Positions 1-11,239 of a stretch of DNA of 32,429 bases are shown piece after piece. Source of the DNA: Byssochlamys sp. IMV 00236 (taxonomy: Eukaryota > Ascomycota > Eurotiomycetes > Eurotiales > Thermoascaceae); the NCBI GenBank assembly GCA_001931875.2, contig MSJH02000073.1, positions 1 to 32,429 of the forward strand, in the 5' to 3' direction. The notes beneath the pieces were generated by a model, which did not search any database, was not told the DNA's origin, and was given only the letters and a program-made list of their open reading frames with translations. Numbering within the stretch: the first letter of the stretch is position 1; each line of letters starts with the position of its first letter. A program made the translations under genes and the position numbers.

Positions 1-933
1 TTTTTTTTTTTGGAAAACACCATGCACACGCGAAAACACTGTGGGCACACCGGAACGGAAGGTTTCATTTAATTGTATAAAATATCATTGTCTTCCATGC
101 CGTTTTTATACAGGATGGCTCATATAATGATAACAAACTTGGTCAAATTAACTTTCTATATTTCTTTTCCAACTGTCAGGAACCATGGTCGATCTAAAGG
201 TCTCAGGTGACTTGGGTCAAAAATGGCAGGTACAGCGTATTACCTGCTGTCTCAAAGTATACAGATCTGTTATATACATCTTCAACTAACTGAATACAAA
301 TTTCTATTCCAGTTCTATTGCTATGTCATTGTGAAGCTTCATCTTATCTTATTGTACTCATTGATCCTCTACTTGTCTCAGTGCAGCTTTACGGACAACA
401 TTGGATCATAGATGTTTTAATGCAAAGACTATAAAGTTTATTCATCATTCCTAACTCAGTATTTATTCTTTATATAACCCTTTATCAGATCTAAAGTAAC
501 TCTTGTCTGCATGAATAATGCTGTTCAAGCTTTATTGTATACTTTATCATTTATAATGTCTAATTTATAACACTAGACAAACCGCACCTACGCTCAACAC
601 TATGTATAGCACTGAGGTATAAGAGAAGCATCTGTCGATGAATCTGTAATAATCTCTTTATTATTTTGAGAGTTCATCATTAAAAACAGCATCATTTTAT
701 GCAAAAAGGATTACTGCATGATTTATCACAACCAATGAGAATTGGTCATGCCGCATCTATAAGAATAACACATTGTGGTCAACCTTTTTACTTGTTTTCT
801 TTTTCTTCCAGCAATGATAGCAAGAACACAGTTTCAAATAGTAAAGCCCAAAAAACGTCACACTAATTTTATTTTCGCTTGCATTTCCGCGTGTGCGTAG
901 TGTTTCCATTTTTTTTCTAAATATAAGCTCACC
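1..933. other. Left-end non-coding tract upstream of COQ6
   Basis: I see no supportable gene here. The sequence is AT-rich with a T-run at the extreme left edge. Short open frames, such as one at 223-411, have no recognisable protein character. The last 100 bp form the COQ6 upstream region, including a T-rich pyrimidine tract just before the start codon. A short stretch around 176-228 is bounded by AG and GT dinucleotides and could be an exon of a gene that begins outside the window, but nothing in it is recognisable. Confidence 0.5.
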
Positions 934-2685
934 ATGTTGCGCTCATTCCAAAGATCTTGTTTTCTCGGCAAAAGAAATTTTGCAACAAGTATTTCTCGAG
1001 ATCTTGCTTATGATGTTGTTATTATTGGTGGAGGAGTGGCCGGTGTCACACTTGCTTGTGCCTTAGGTAAGCAAAAAAAAAAGACTATGTAGAAAGCAAG
1101 TTTAACCCATGTGTGCAGCTTCTAGCCCAGCTGTCAGTCGTCAGCGTATTGCACTTGTTGAAGCCATGGATTTGACAGGCGTTAAAAGTTGGGAACCCAA
1201 ACAGGACAATTATTCTAACCGCGTCGTTTCCTTGACACCTGGCACAATGAACTTTTTTTCCAGTAAATATATATACAAGCAAGCAGTCATGAAAGTTTAA
1301 CTTGTCATCATTTTAGAGATCGGTGTCAAAAGTCATATGTTACTCGATAGAACGCATGGGTATCGTGATATGAGGGTTTGGGATGGTGTCACAGGGGCAA
1401 AGATTCACTTGGATTCGGCTCTTTTAAATACAAACGGTCAGCAACAGACAATTGCTTATATGGTAGAGAATGTAAACGTTCAGAGCGCTGCCTTAAAACG
1501 TATCGAAGAATGCCGTGCACAAGGTGTACATATTGATATATTTCAGAAAACAAAAGTAGCAGAGATTAACAGAGAGTCTGAAACGTCTCATAATGGTATC
1601 GACCTCAAAGACTGGCCAACGATCCATTTGGATGACGGGAAGAAGTTGAAAGCACGTTTATTGGTAATGATGTCTTTACATCTATTTTACGTTTACTGAT
1701 GTGCCAAGACAGATAGGAGCTGACGGTATCAATAGTCCAGTACGTGATTTTGCAGGAATCGAGTCTCTCGGCTGGGATTATGACGCACAAGGGGTTGTTG
1801 CCACTCTCAAATTAGATCCTGAGCGTCCTGAGAGTAGTCTTACTGCATGGCAACGATTCTTGCCGACAGGACCTATTGCCATGCTTCCGGTAAGATATAC
1901 ATGATTAGTTACGCTTGAAAGTTATTGATCATGTTGTAGCTTGCTGAAGGATATGCTTCCATGGTGTGGTCCACTTACCCAGGAATTGCCAAAGCACTCA
2001 AAACTATACCAGCATCCGATTTCTGTACAATGGTCAATGCTGCCTTCCGCATGTCACATGTCGACCTCAGCTATCTCTATAAACAAATAACACAAGGAAA
2101 GAACCATGATATTCAAGGGGAGTATGAGTGGAGAGAGAGCATAGCAAAGAAATCATTAAGTGATAATGAGATCCTCAAACGAGAACATTCTCTTCCACCA
2201 CAAGTCATTGACGTTCAACAGCACTCTCGAGCCTCCTTTCCTTTCCGTCTACGTAATGCTGAAAGATATGTAGCAGAACGAGTTGCACTTGTGGGAGATG
2301 CGGCTCATGCAACCCACCCACTTGCTGGACAAGGATTAAATCAGGGTATACTGGATGTAGAGTGTCTATCTACACTTGTTGAAAAAGGCACAATGGAAGG
2401 CCAAGACATTGGCAATATTCATTTACTAAGACAATATGCTTCTGAGCGTTATTTACGCAATATCATGATGATTAGCTCATGTGACAAGTTACATAGACTT
2501 TACTCAACAGATGTAGCACCCGTTACTTGGATCCGATCTCTTGGCCTCAACGCTGTCAATCAAATGGATTTCTTAAAGGTAAATAAAACGACATGTTTAT
2601 ACTTGATCTCTTACTCTTTTCAAAGGCTGAGATTATGAAATATGCGATGGGCATTGAATACAACGGAGACATTAGACGCATGTAA
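934..2685 (+). CDS. COQ6: Ubiquinone biosynthesis flavin monooxygenase COQ6
   Basis: Mitochondrial FAD-dependent monooxygenase of the UbiH/Coq6 family, which hydroxylates the coenzyme Q ring (C5 position in yeast) within the CoQ-synthesis complex. Six exons read in frame: 934-1066, 1119-1262, 1317-1663, 1713-1889, 1940-2578 and 2626-2685, giving 499 residues, close to the yeast length. The N-terminus is basic and hydroxylated, as in a mitochondrial presequence. The dinucleotide-binding GGGVAG lies at about residues 32-37. The mid-protein [10 protein letters not shown] and the second FAD motif VALVGDAAH (about residue 385, followed by [11 protein letters not shown]) are family hallmarks. The start is the first ATG, and the FAD motif sits 30 residues after it as expected. 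It is convergent with RLP24, with 96 bp between stop codons. Intron positions are inferred by eye, but each junction restores a conserved family sequence. Confidence 0.95.
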
Positions 2686-2781
2686 ATACTGAACACACAC
2701 ATATGCCTTTATTATAAAAAATAATGATTTTTCTTCTATTTACAATAAAAATAATTTCTCTTTGATGCTCCCTTTACTTTC

Positions 2782-3364
2782 TTATTCTTCCATATCCATC
2801 GTTTGTGTTTGTTCCTTTTCGGATTTGATAGCTTGAACTCTCTTTTTGTGTTCAAGAGGTGCCAATTCAATGTTCTGGTTGACAACACGGATATCTTCAG
2901 CCTTCTCTTTATCTTTGTTAGGAGCCATACGGTTCTTGTAGAATGCACGTTCACGCTTAGCACGAATTTCTTGTACTCGTTTCATGGCCTTGATTGTTGT
3001 GGCCATCAAGTTACGATCATAGCGAACAGGGACATTACGACGTTTCTCGAATTCAAATGTAGAATCCTAAAGAGGAGTGAGAATCAATGTAGGAAGATCA
3101 TGTTTAAACTTACAATAACCATTTCTTTGCCGCTTGCCTTTCTGAAAGCTTTAGTCCAACGAACCTTACGAGGATTACGCTTCATCTTGAAGTTTTTGTG
3201 ACATTTAGATCGGCAAAAACGGAAGGTCTAAGGATCAAAAAGTTAATCAACCAGAACATTTTCTCTGTTTATAAGAAAACTACCTTACTGTCGTTACGAA
3301 CAAACATGGTACCATGTCCAGGATAACAAGGTCCTGAGCAAAAGTAACAACGAGTAATATGCAT
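2782..3364 (-). CDS. RLP24: Ribosome biogenesis protein RLP24
   Basis: Nucleolar placeholder protein related to ribosomal protein eL24. In yeast it sits on pre-60S particles and is removed in the cytoplasm by the AAA ATPase Drg1. Three exons on the minus strand: 3364-3284, 3227-3114 and 3066-2782, giving 159 residues. This is shorter than yeast Rlp24 (199) but near the human RSL24D1 length. The first exon encodes the zinc-ribbon start [13 protein letters not shown], the second continues with [10 protein letters not shown], and the third has [12 protein letters not shown] and [10 protein letters not shown], all typical of RLP24. eL24 itself lacks the [11 protein letters not shown] segment, which separates the two. 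It is divergent from NMD3 across 165 bp. The missing long acidic C-terminal tail of the yeast protein is the only notable difference. Confidence 0.95.
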
Positions 3365-3529
3365 TTGTTAGTGGAAAAAAAAAATTTAAAGAGAACAAAT
3401 AGGAGCAGTAATTGATATTTCAGATTTATAAAGCTGCGGGTGGCTTAGCCGCTTTTTTTTATGATTATAATAAGCAGCAAAAGAGAAATATTTTTCTCTT
3501 TTAGATCTTCTTTTTCCTAGAAACAAATC
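3365..3529. promoter_or_regulatory. Divergent promoter region between RLP24 and NMD3
   Basis: This 165-bp gap separates the start codons of two divergent 60S biogenesis genes, so it should hold both promoters. Next to the RLP24 start is a run of A followed by TTT (3375-3387), which contains AAAAATTT, the core of the yeast ribosomal RNA processing element. In the middle is a compact GC-rich patch at 3436-3452, with GCGG and CCGC arms around the palindrome GGCTTAGCC, followed by eight or more T. The patch stands out in an AT-rich gap. Whether either motif is used by this organism is unknown. Confidence 0.5.
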
Positions 3530-5112
3530 ATGGAATATCATCCTGAAATTACGGAACAGTTAATGTAAGTTGATAGAAATAGAGTCAAACTAGAGAAGAA
3601 GAAAAAAAGAATCTAATCTTTTTTATATATAGTTTATGTCCTGGCTGTGGTGCACCCACTCCTCCTAATGCTGCCAATATGTGTGTCAACTGTATTCGTA
3701 ACGAAGTTGATATCACAGAAGGTATTCCTAAACATGCCACAATTCACTTTTGCCGTAACTGTGAACGATACCTTCAACCACCTGGAATCTGGGTCACAGC
3801 AGAGTTAGAATCTCGAGAACTGTTGACACTGTGTCTCAAGAAACTGAAGGGATTAAATCGAGTCCGATTGGTTGATGCTGGCTTTATCTGGACTGAACCA
3901 CACAGTAGACGTATCAAGGTGAAACTGACGATTCAGAAGGAAGTCTTTGCCAATACAATCTTGCAGCAAGTCTTTGAAGTCGAGTATGTGGTATCAAGTC
4001 AACAGTGTGATGAATGTACACGATTGGCTGCTCAAAATACATGGAAGGCAGTAGTGCAAGTTCGACAAAAGGTAGAGCATAAACGTACATTCTTATTCTT
4101 GGAACAAATCATCTTGAAACACAATGCACACAAAGATACGACCAACATCAAAGAAGCCAAGGATGGTATTGATTTTTACTATGGTAGCCGTAACCATGCC
4201 ATCAAGATGGTCGAATTCTTGCAGGCAGTTGTACCTATGCGATACAAGACAAGTGAACAATTGATTTCAAAAGATATTCATACAAGTGTAAGCAACTATA
4301 AATTTACATACTCCTGTGAAATTGTGCCTGTATGTCGAGACGACCTTGTGTGTATACCAAAGAAACTAGCCAATAATTTTGGAAATATCAATCGATTATT
4401 AATATGTACAAGAATTAGTAATTCAATTCATTTGTTGGATGTAAATACATTAGCCACAGCCGATGTTAGTACAACTCAATATTATAGACAGCCCTTCCAA
4501 GCATTAGCCAGTGCAAAGAGTATGGTCGAATACTATGTATTAGATGTTGAACCTCTGGGGCCTGTAGATGGCAAAAAGGTGTTGTGTGATGTTCATGTTG
4601 CAAGAATGTCAGACTTTGGTAGAAATGATGAACAATTCATCGCCAGATCTCATCTGGGTGCACTGCTGAATCCTGGTGACACTGTCATGGGTTACGATTT
4701 GACAAGGACCAACTTTAACAATGAAGAATTTGATCGACTCGATGCTTCAGATTTACCTGACGTCATCCTTGTACGTAAATCTTATCCTGCACGTAAGAAG
4801 AAGTCAAGACAAAGAAACTGGAAGTTACAACAATTGGGTAAAGAAGTGGATGAAATGTTACCTCGTAAGCAAGAACAAGCTCGTATTGAAAATGATATGG
4901 AACTGTTCATGAGAGACATTGAAGAAGATCCCGAGTTCAGAGCCAATATCAATATTTTCAAGAATAGCGGCTTGATGGAAACTGAAGACGCAGTAGAAGA
5001 AGAAGAAGAGGAATTACCCGAGATTTCATTAGAAGAAATGATGGATGAAATGGCTATTCATATGGATGAACCTGATCATCCAGTTCATGAAGATGAAGAA
5101 ATGGAAATGTAA
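3530..5112 (+). CDS. NMD3: 60S ribosomal export protein NMD3
   Basis: Adaptor that binds the pre-60S subunit and bridges it to exportin Crm1 for nuclear export. Two exons, 3530-3564 and 3633-5112, give 504 residues. The 35-nt first exon supplies the true start; without it the zinc-binding region is cut short. The N-terminus has paired CxxC motifs (CPGCGAP, CVNC), then FCRNCERYLQPPG, RELLTLCLKKLKGL and WTEPHSRRIKVKL, all highly conserved in NMD3. A further CxxC lies near residue 142. The C-terminus is acidic and holds a leucine/methionine-rich segment (LPEISLEEMMDEMAIHM) that fits a Crm1 nuclear export signal. It is divergent from RLP24, and its stop codon is 7 bp from the stop of a small minus-strand ORF, so the 3' ends must overlap if that ORF is real. 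Confidence 0.96.
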
Positions 5113-5119
5113 TAAAGCT

Positions 5120-5275
5120 TTATTTTGTTGGTTTTCTTGTAAATTTCCCACCGATTTGTGATAATGCGCCTCCAATGGCTGCAAATGGCATAGCTATCAA
5201 GTTGAATAACGTATTGTTTCCTCCTGTTTTGGATTTTGTGTTGGGTGACGTGAACGGCTCGTTTGTATTTGACAT
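5120..5275 (-). CDS. Small 51-residue protein with one hydrophobic segment, unknown function
   Basis: Single-exon ORF of 52 codons on the minus strand. The first 20 residues are polar (Asn, Thr, Ser, Pro, Lys). A hydrophobic, Gly/Ala-rich stretch (LFNLIAMPFAAIGGALSQIG) follows, then a short basic tail ending in RKPTK. This layout suits a single-span membrane micropeptide or tail-anchored protein. I do not recognise the family. In support, a TATAAAA motif on the same strand at about 5314-5323 lies roughly 40 bp upstream of the start, and the ORF fits neatly between NMD3 and a promoter. Against it, short ORFs arise by chance and no homologue can be named. A longer frame over the same bases (5085-5396) looks like random sequence. 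Confidence 0.45.
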   Translation of the reverse strand: MSNTNEPFTSPNTKSKTGGNNTLFNLIAMPFAAIGGALSQIGGKFTRKPTK

Positions 5276-5796
5276 TGAAAAAGTGAGACAGAGAAAAGAG
5301 AGAAAAGTAGCCCTTTTTATAAATGATCATGGTTGGTAGTGACGTACTTGTGAGGTCAGGAATAGAAAGTGGGGTCTGTTCCTGAATTACTTGCACCTAT
5401 TTAAAGCTTATTATGGCGAAAAAAATTATATGCATCAAACTATGATGCATATGATATTTATTCATGCAGGGTGAATAAGGGATATGATAAAAAGATAAGC
5501 AGATAGCCCTTTATCTCCTCATAAAGACTATTGTGTGTATGTGTGTGTGTATGGTTTTATTAGGGTGAGTAGTGTTTGTGGAGTATTATTGTTAGGATGA
5601 GTACATCACTTGCATATATGTGTATATTCATATACAAATATGTATCATCCAGTTACTGTCATCACGTTATCTTTATAACAGTGAGATACGTCATTATTTA
5701 GAGAAGATATTTTTTATTATTTTCTCTTTTCTTCTTTTTCTTTTAAATAATAATAATACTAATATTAATAATAATATCATACAATCACTTTATAAA
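5276..5796. other. Intergenic tract upstream of the bHLH gene
   Basis: Non-coding. It holds a TATA-like motif for the small minus-strand ORF (about 5314-5323) and a perfect 9-bp inverted repeat (ATATGCATC at 5428-5436, GATGCATAT at 5444-5452, 7-nt loop). A GT-rich microsatellite lies at about 5531-5553. A pyrimidine tract (5710-5745) is followed by AAT/TAA-rich sequence just ahead of the bHLH start codon, probably its 5' untranslated region. Confidence 0.5.
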
Positions 5797-6429
5797 ATGT
5801 ATTCAACTATAGATCATAATAGTAACAACAACAGCAACAACAATGGCAATAATAGTACAGTAAAGCTACCTTATAATACAATGCCTTCTATATCAGATAG
5901 AATATACAATAATAAATATCAGCCTGTTTATCAGCAACCACCTTCAAGTAATAATAGAGAAACAACAGATGTGTCAAGTCCTAATAGTATGGAGGATGAA
6001 ATGATGCAGAAAAAGTAAGATAATCATAAGAATAAGCATAGTAAACTGATATAAAGAAGCATGCAGGAAATATTTGAAAAGAAGAGACGAAGAAGAGAAA
6101 GTCACAATGCTGTAGAAAGAAGAAGAAGAGAGAATATAAATGAAAGAATAAATGAATTGGCGACACTATTGCCTGATAGTAGAGAAGCCATCAAATCCAA
6201 CAAGGGAACTATCTTGCGAAAGTCAGTGGACCATATTCGATATTTACATGATAAACTAAGACAGCATCAACAGCGTATACAGGAACTTGAGAGCGCTTTG
6301 GAATTATATCGTGTCAGATTGGGTCAGCAGATGATGCCACCACCTGGTCATCCTTTAGATTTATCTGCAATACAACCACATTATCATCATCCTCCACTTC
6401 CTCCTCCAAGTAATACCAAAGATATGTAA
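5797..6429 (+). CDS. Basic helix-loop-helix transcription factor (Rtg3/MITF-like)
   Basis: Nuclear DNA-binding regulator expected to recognise E-box (CANNTG) sites as a dimer. Exon 1 is 5797-6014, and exon 2 starts at 6060 (or 6057) and ends at 6429, giving about 195 residues. Exon 1 encodes a low-complexity Asn/Ser/Gln/Pro region. Exon 2 encodes basic residues KKRRRRESHNAVERRRRENI with the His-Glu-Arg triad that contacts CACGTG-type sites, then helix 1, a loop containing KSNKGTILRKSV, helix 2, and a short leucine-rich coiled coil. The C-terminus is rich in Pro and His. The SHNAVERRRR signature groups it with Rtg3/MITF/TFE/USF-type factors; a finer assignment is not possible by eye. The strongest-looking acceptor (CAG at 6064-6066) is out of frame. 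Only the tandem AAG acceptors just before it keep the bHLH in frame. Confidence 0.85.
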
Positions 6430-7028
6430 AGCCATCTATTCCCCCCCCCCCTCTTCCTCCTTTTTCTCTTTGCTACACACTTTTAAGTGTGTGTGTCCTT
6501 TTATCCATTAGTCCATTATTTATTGTTGTATTTCGTATTACCCAAAATAGTATAAAACAAATAAAATTATATCCCAAATAATACTTTTTTCTTTTAAATG
6601 AAAACAATACAAATGTGTTTCTTATTTGAGAAAAAGGGAGAGTACTTGATTTATAAATCGACGTCAAAGAGAAAAGTATACTTTTTCAATTGACAGGTTG
6701 CTTCCTTCCCCCCAAAAAGGCTCAGCTGTGTGAAAGTTTGGACCAGTACAGTATTCTTAAAATAGAAAAATGCTACGCACGCTCGTACTGGTGTAGCTTT
6801 GTTCCTCTAAAAAAAAACTTATACTTCAAAGAACAGGGGGATGTTAATGTAAAAAGACTTATTCAAGCAACAACTTAACACTTTAATACATAATTATGAT
6901 TAAAAGGATTATTAGAGTTTTTATCTGACTTTATCCAGGACGTGATGTGATAAGGTAATCGTAGTGTAGTCAAATGTTGAAAATATATATATATATATAT
7001 ATGCTGTGCTTGTCTTGTATCAGCTTTG
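6430..7028. other. Convergent intergenic tract between the bHLH and membrane-protein genes
   Basis: No gene seen. Just after the bHLH stop are a poly-C run (6441-6450) in a pyrimidine tract and a near-perfect hairpin (ACACACTT at 6475-6482, AAGTGTGT at 6485-6492), which would lie in the 3' untranslated region. A TA dinucleotide microsatellite sits at about 6983-7002, close to the end of the minus-strand gene. Confidence 0.5.
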
Positions 7029-9057
7029 TTAATGAGATATGCCATGCTCGTCTTCCAATTTAAGCACAAGGCGTTTCTTATCTTCTGTTTCATGATTTCC
7101 TATTCTTACACGTATACTTTTCGCCCTTTTGAATGCTTCACTGCTACTCATATTAGAGATGTTTCGTAAGCTCTGAGAGGCCAATGGTGTCATTTCCATA
7201 GTCATCAAACTAATCTGGGAATTTCCTCTGCCGTTCGAATGCTTGATACCAATCGACCACACAATCATCCACCATACTACTGGCAAGAACATCAGTGCGA
7301 ACAAGATGTAGCAATATGTCTTGTTGGTGGAATATACAGGTGGATCAGTTACGAATATTAATCCTTCCGTCGTGATTTGTGTATAGTATCTGCCTTCGAC
7401 ATAAGGAGCAATTGCATAATTCAAGTCAAACATTTGCATAGCAGGCTTCAGATAGTCGAACATTGTTACTGTAGCAGGATAGGCCATGTTCCATACACGC
7501 AAATATTGAATGAATGGACGATATTGGGGAGAAATAAATTCTTTCAAGAGAGCTTGCTGCATAAGATATGCGTTTACCATAACTCCTGTGCTACGTGTAG
7601 AGTTGTCGGCATCCTTAGTGACCTTAAAGAGCGCTGTGTTATTACCAAGTACATGGTCAAAATCAAAAGTGATTGGAACTGAAGTTTCCTGTCCATGTTT
7701 TATGAGTGTACCATTTGATGTCATCCAGTCAGTCTGTAATAATGATTTTTAGAATGAGTGTTCAGTTACATACGCATAAACAAAGAAAGCTTACCGTATT
7801 AAGGCTTGAGCGGAATGTACATCGAGCATACGATATGTCACTAATTTTGGTTAAAGCAACGCAGCAACTAGTCTTTGAATAGGCCAAAACAAATGTTTGA
7901 TTGCCTACATATGATCTATATTGAGGATCATAGTCCGAGTAAAGAAAACCTGAAGCAACAAATCCTCCAGGTGCTTGTGGAGGTTTATAGTTTTGCAGAT
8001 CATGGAATGTGCGATTAAGCATTTCTCCTGCATAAAAAAATGTCGGAACATTAACGAGTGTTCTATTTTGCTCAATTTCAGTGTAATATCTTGCTGGTGT
8101 CGTTAATTCTTTATAGTTGGATTGATTAACAATTGGTTCTTGATCTGTTACTGGTGTGCAGTCAAGCGAGGTCGAGACGAAGCTCTTATTCCTGAATACA
8201 CAATAATCAGCGTAGGATGGACAAGTATAAGCTCCATTGAATGGTGCATGTTTAGCAACATTAGCAAAGCTCATTGGAATCAAATAGTTATCATATGTCA
8301 GGCCATTGAGTGTTGGAGGAATTGGAAGCGATGATAGATTGGTTCGATCATTCACATAAAATGGGTCATTGTAGTAAAGATGTGAATCAACAATGCTGGT
8401 TAGATTGCGTTTCAGTGAAACAGGTACAATCAATTCTTGTGACACAGGTGACAATACCAAAAGACCAAGATTAAAGATGAGCGCAAAAATTAAGACAATA
8501 TCGATAAAGGCACCCTTAATGGCAGTAAGGAAACCTGGCAATAAGAAATCAGCCTAACCATCACTTTATATATTGTTCTATATCCTACCTCCCATGCCTC
8601 TCGTGCAGCCATCATAGATGTCTGCTACAGTGAGTGGAGCGCCGTTTCTAAGCTTAATCCACTTGTACTCGGATATTGCCCTATGATCGCGTTTAGTGAA
8701 TGTTTCTATTACATGCACACTATATTACATTGCTATTCCACTCCCGGTGAAAATTGCGTATAGATTCAAAAGTAGCGAGGTAAGCGAAGTGATCTTCATC
8801 TTGACAAGGGTGTAATCCAAAGGTTTTCCATCCGCATTTAACAATACGAGTAAAATAGCGGTAGCAAAAAAAATAGATACAAAAACAAGGAATAGAGACT
8901 TGAGCAGCACAGAGAATGAACGTTTGTTTTCGTCTCTGTCTTCATAAGGGTAACTGGATCTGTCAAGTACGCTGCCATCGTTACGATTTGTCACGGTCTC
9001 AGCCAATGGTATGTCTTCAGTAGATGAGTACTTCCATTTCTTATCACTTGTTGGCAT
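7029..9057 (-). CDS. Large multi-pass membrane glycoprotein, DUF3176-like
   Basis: Four minus-strand exons, 9057-8729, 8680-8589, 8534-7795 and 7733-7029, join in frame to 621 residues. A polar cytosolic N-terminus of about 48 residues is followed by a hydrophobic helix, a second at about residue 95-115, and a third at about 145-165. A large domain of some 370 residues, rich in NxS/T glycosylation sequons and with several cysteines, comes next, then a final helix (about residue 515-540) and a basic Ser-rich cytosolic tail. The segment between helices 2 and 3 (AISEYKWIKL, then DIYDGCTRGMGG) recalls the fungal DUF3176 family, where a Trp-containing helix end precedes an FDxASRGPWG-like motif. 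That family has no established function, so only a plasma-membrane or cell-surface role is inferred. A TATAAAA motif at 9221-9227 implies a leader with an upstream ORF. Confidence 0.75.
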
Positions 9058-11239
9058 GTCAAATATATTTTGATCAAGGAAAAGAAATAGATGGAAAAGA
9101 AAACGTTTAAAAGAAAGTTGATTCGCTCATTATCAAAGTCGCACAAAAAGGATGTGCAAACGCCATAAAATTTGATGTGTTCCCGAGTGTCCATTGTACA
9201 AATCAGTGTGTTGATCTCCTTTTTATACTCCTCTAAACATGCATATAGTTCAACGTAACCATGATTACTGATGCCAATTTATATAGCAATATACACTGAG
9301 TACGCATTATAGAACATGTACCTATGTTGTAAATAAATAGCTACAAATGACAAATGTTGCAGTGCTTTAGCTAAAGCTGGATGATTACAAATGCGTTATC
9401 CTGAATAAAGCACATTGTATCACGAATATACCATTGCTAATCTCACTCCATGTATTCCTTGAACGCCACAGTCATTTGAAAAGGTGACTTTACCAATTTG
9501 TCGAATCAGTAAAGACTGGCTACAGTAGAATGTCACTAGGACGTTATTAATTGAATAATACCAATGATTTTCCTTGCTATCTACTCCTATCAACCGAAAG
9601 GAGCATTCATTTTAAATAGGGTTATTTTTTGTTGTAAAATGACCAATTGGAGCTTGATTTCTCTTAGAGTAACCAAAGCTTCAAAAATTTATTGTTTCAC
9701 TATTTAATTTTCTGTGTGTCTTTGCACAGTAGTACAATTAACTGATTCGTGGCAAAGCTTTAAAAACGAGGCGCAGTTGTGGGAAGCGATCAGAAAATTC
9801 AAGGCATGGTGATTGAGTTATTATAGTGCCTACTATTAATTATCCTGTGCCGCTTAGATATTATTTGAAAACGCCATATATAATTAATCTTAATGGATGA
9901 CTGACTTTTCAAGATTAATCTCTGCAGTTCTCTATCATAGTTTTTTAATGTATCAACCTGGAAGGATTATATTATGTATATATAGCTGCTTGATCTTCTC
10001 GACTCTCTATACAACGTCATCAAGCCCATTTCAACATTTTGAATTTGGTTAATAAAAATTGGGAGCAAGTGTTCACAGGAGAGTTTGAAGGAAATTTTAC
10101 TTGCGACAATTTATCACAGACTCTAGAGCATTTTAAAAACTCAAGCTCGTAGCTTTCATTTGTAAAGCTAATGCTATTGGAGGAAAATTTAGCTCTTCAC
10201 TTCAAAAACAAACAAAAAGGTTTGACTTAGGACGATAAGCTAAAAACTCTAGGATATTTATTTTACAGGCAAATTTTCCCGCTGGAGCCATGAGGGTATG
10301 GAAATTCTATAATTCGTCCTATTCTAGAAGAACTAAGTAGGCAATTAAGAAATGGCACAATTATGCGATACTACTTTGATTTTATAGTGTACTCTCTTCC
10401 TCCTTCAACCTGATAAATGTCAGACCGAAAACCCTTATGCAACTGGTTGAAAAAAAAAAAAAAAAACTTTGTAAGTGTTGGGTGTTATCGTCTTGAATTT
10501 AGTATTCAACGCTATTGCAAGCTTCTATTCTCATAGTTAGCACTGTGGAAGCAATAGGCGTATTTTGTTGGAGAAGGCCCTCACATGTACTTTGCATATA
10601 AACGAAAACGGGCTGACCAAAGAGTGCACAACATGATATAAAGTATACATTATTTTGTTTATCCTGTCACTTCCCAGTTCGTATAAAGTAATTATACAAT
10701 GTACTTAGCCACTTTGACTCAAATAGTATATGGAATAGATCTTCATGTGGTCTGCAGTCCAAGAGCATTGAGAATCTTCCTCTAGTGTTACCAGGAGGCC
10801 TTTGATACTTTTCAACATTTTTTAACCCTGCAGGAAGCATATGCCTACTTTTCTATTTCTTCTTCTTTTTAAACTGCAACACAGCGCGCAATGCATTGCT
10901 TTGCATATACTTGTACTTTGTGGGTTTATCATAGTCCACATGCTCACAAGATATTTGTGATTTCTGCATATACCGTGAATATATATTTTTCCGTCATCAA
11001 AAGCAAAAAATCATGTTATCAAGAAGAAGGGAGTGCATATTTTTAGAATATAAAAAGATAAATTAACTCTTATGTAAAATGGAAGCTTTAATGTCCCAAA
11101 CCATAATTTCATCATTCTAACCTGTTGATGCACACATTTGGACTAATTTAGTCCTGCGTCCTTTTTATCATCACCAGCCAGCGGATAAATTTAATCCTTT
11201 GCAGCTAAGTACATATCAAAAAAGGAATACGAGAGGTTT

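Noticed and set aside
176..228. Possible internal exon bounded by CAG and GTACAG near the left edge
   Set aside because: Too short, with no recognisable protein sequence and no convincing partner exon.
887..902. TGTGCGTAGTGT shared between the COQ6 upstream region and 18822-18835
   Set aside because: A 12-base match is expected several times by chance in 32 kb.
2803..3201. Plus-strand frame of 132 codons
   Set aside because: Antisense shadow of RLP24 exons 2 and 3.
3431..3460. GC hairpin followed by a T-run, like a bacterial rho-independent terminator
   Set aside because: The window is clearly eukaryotic nuclear DNA; the site lies in a divergent promoter, so it is reported only as a promoter motif.
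5085..5396. Minus-strand frame of 103 codons behind NMD3
   Set aside because: Its sequence looks random and overlaps the NMD3 coding end; the 51-codon frame in the same place is more protein-like.
9740..9815. Peptide stretch resembling SFKNEAQLWEAIRKFKAW
   Set aside because: It recalls the C-terminus of some transposases, but it is too short and isolated to call.
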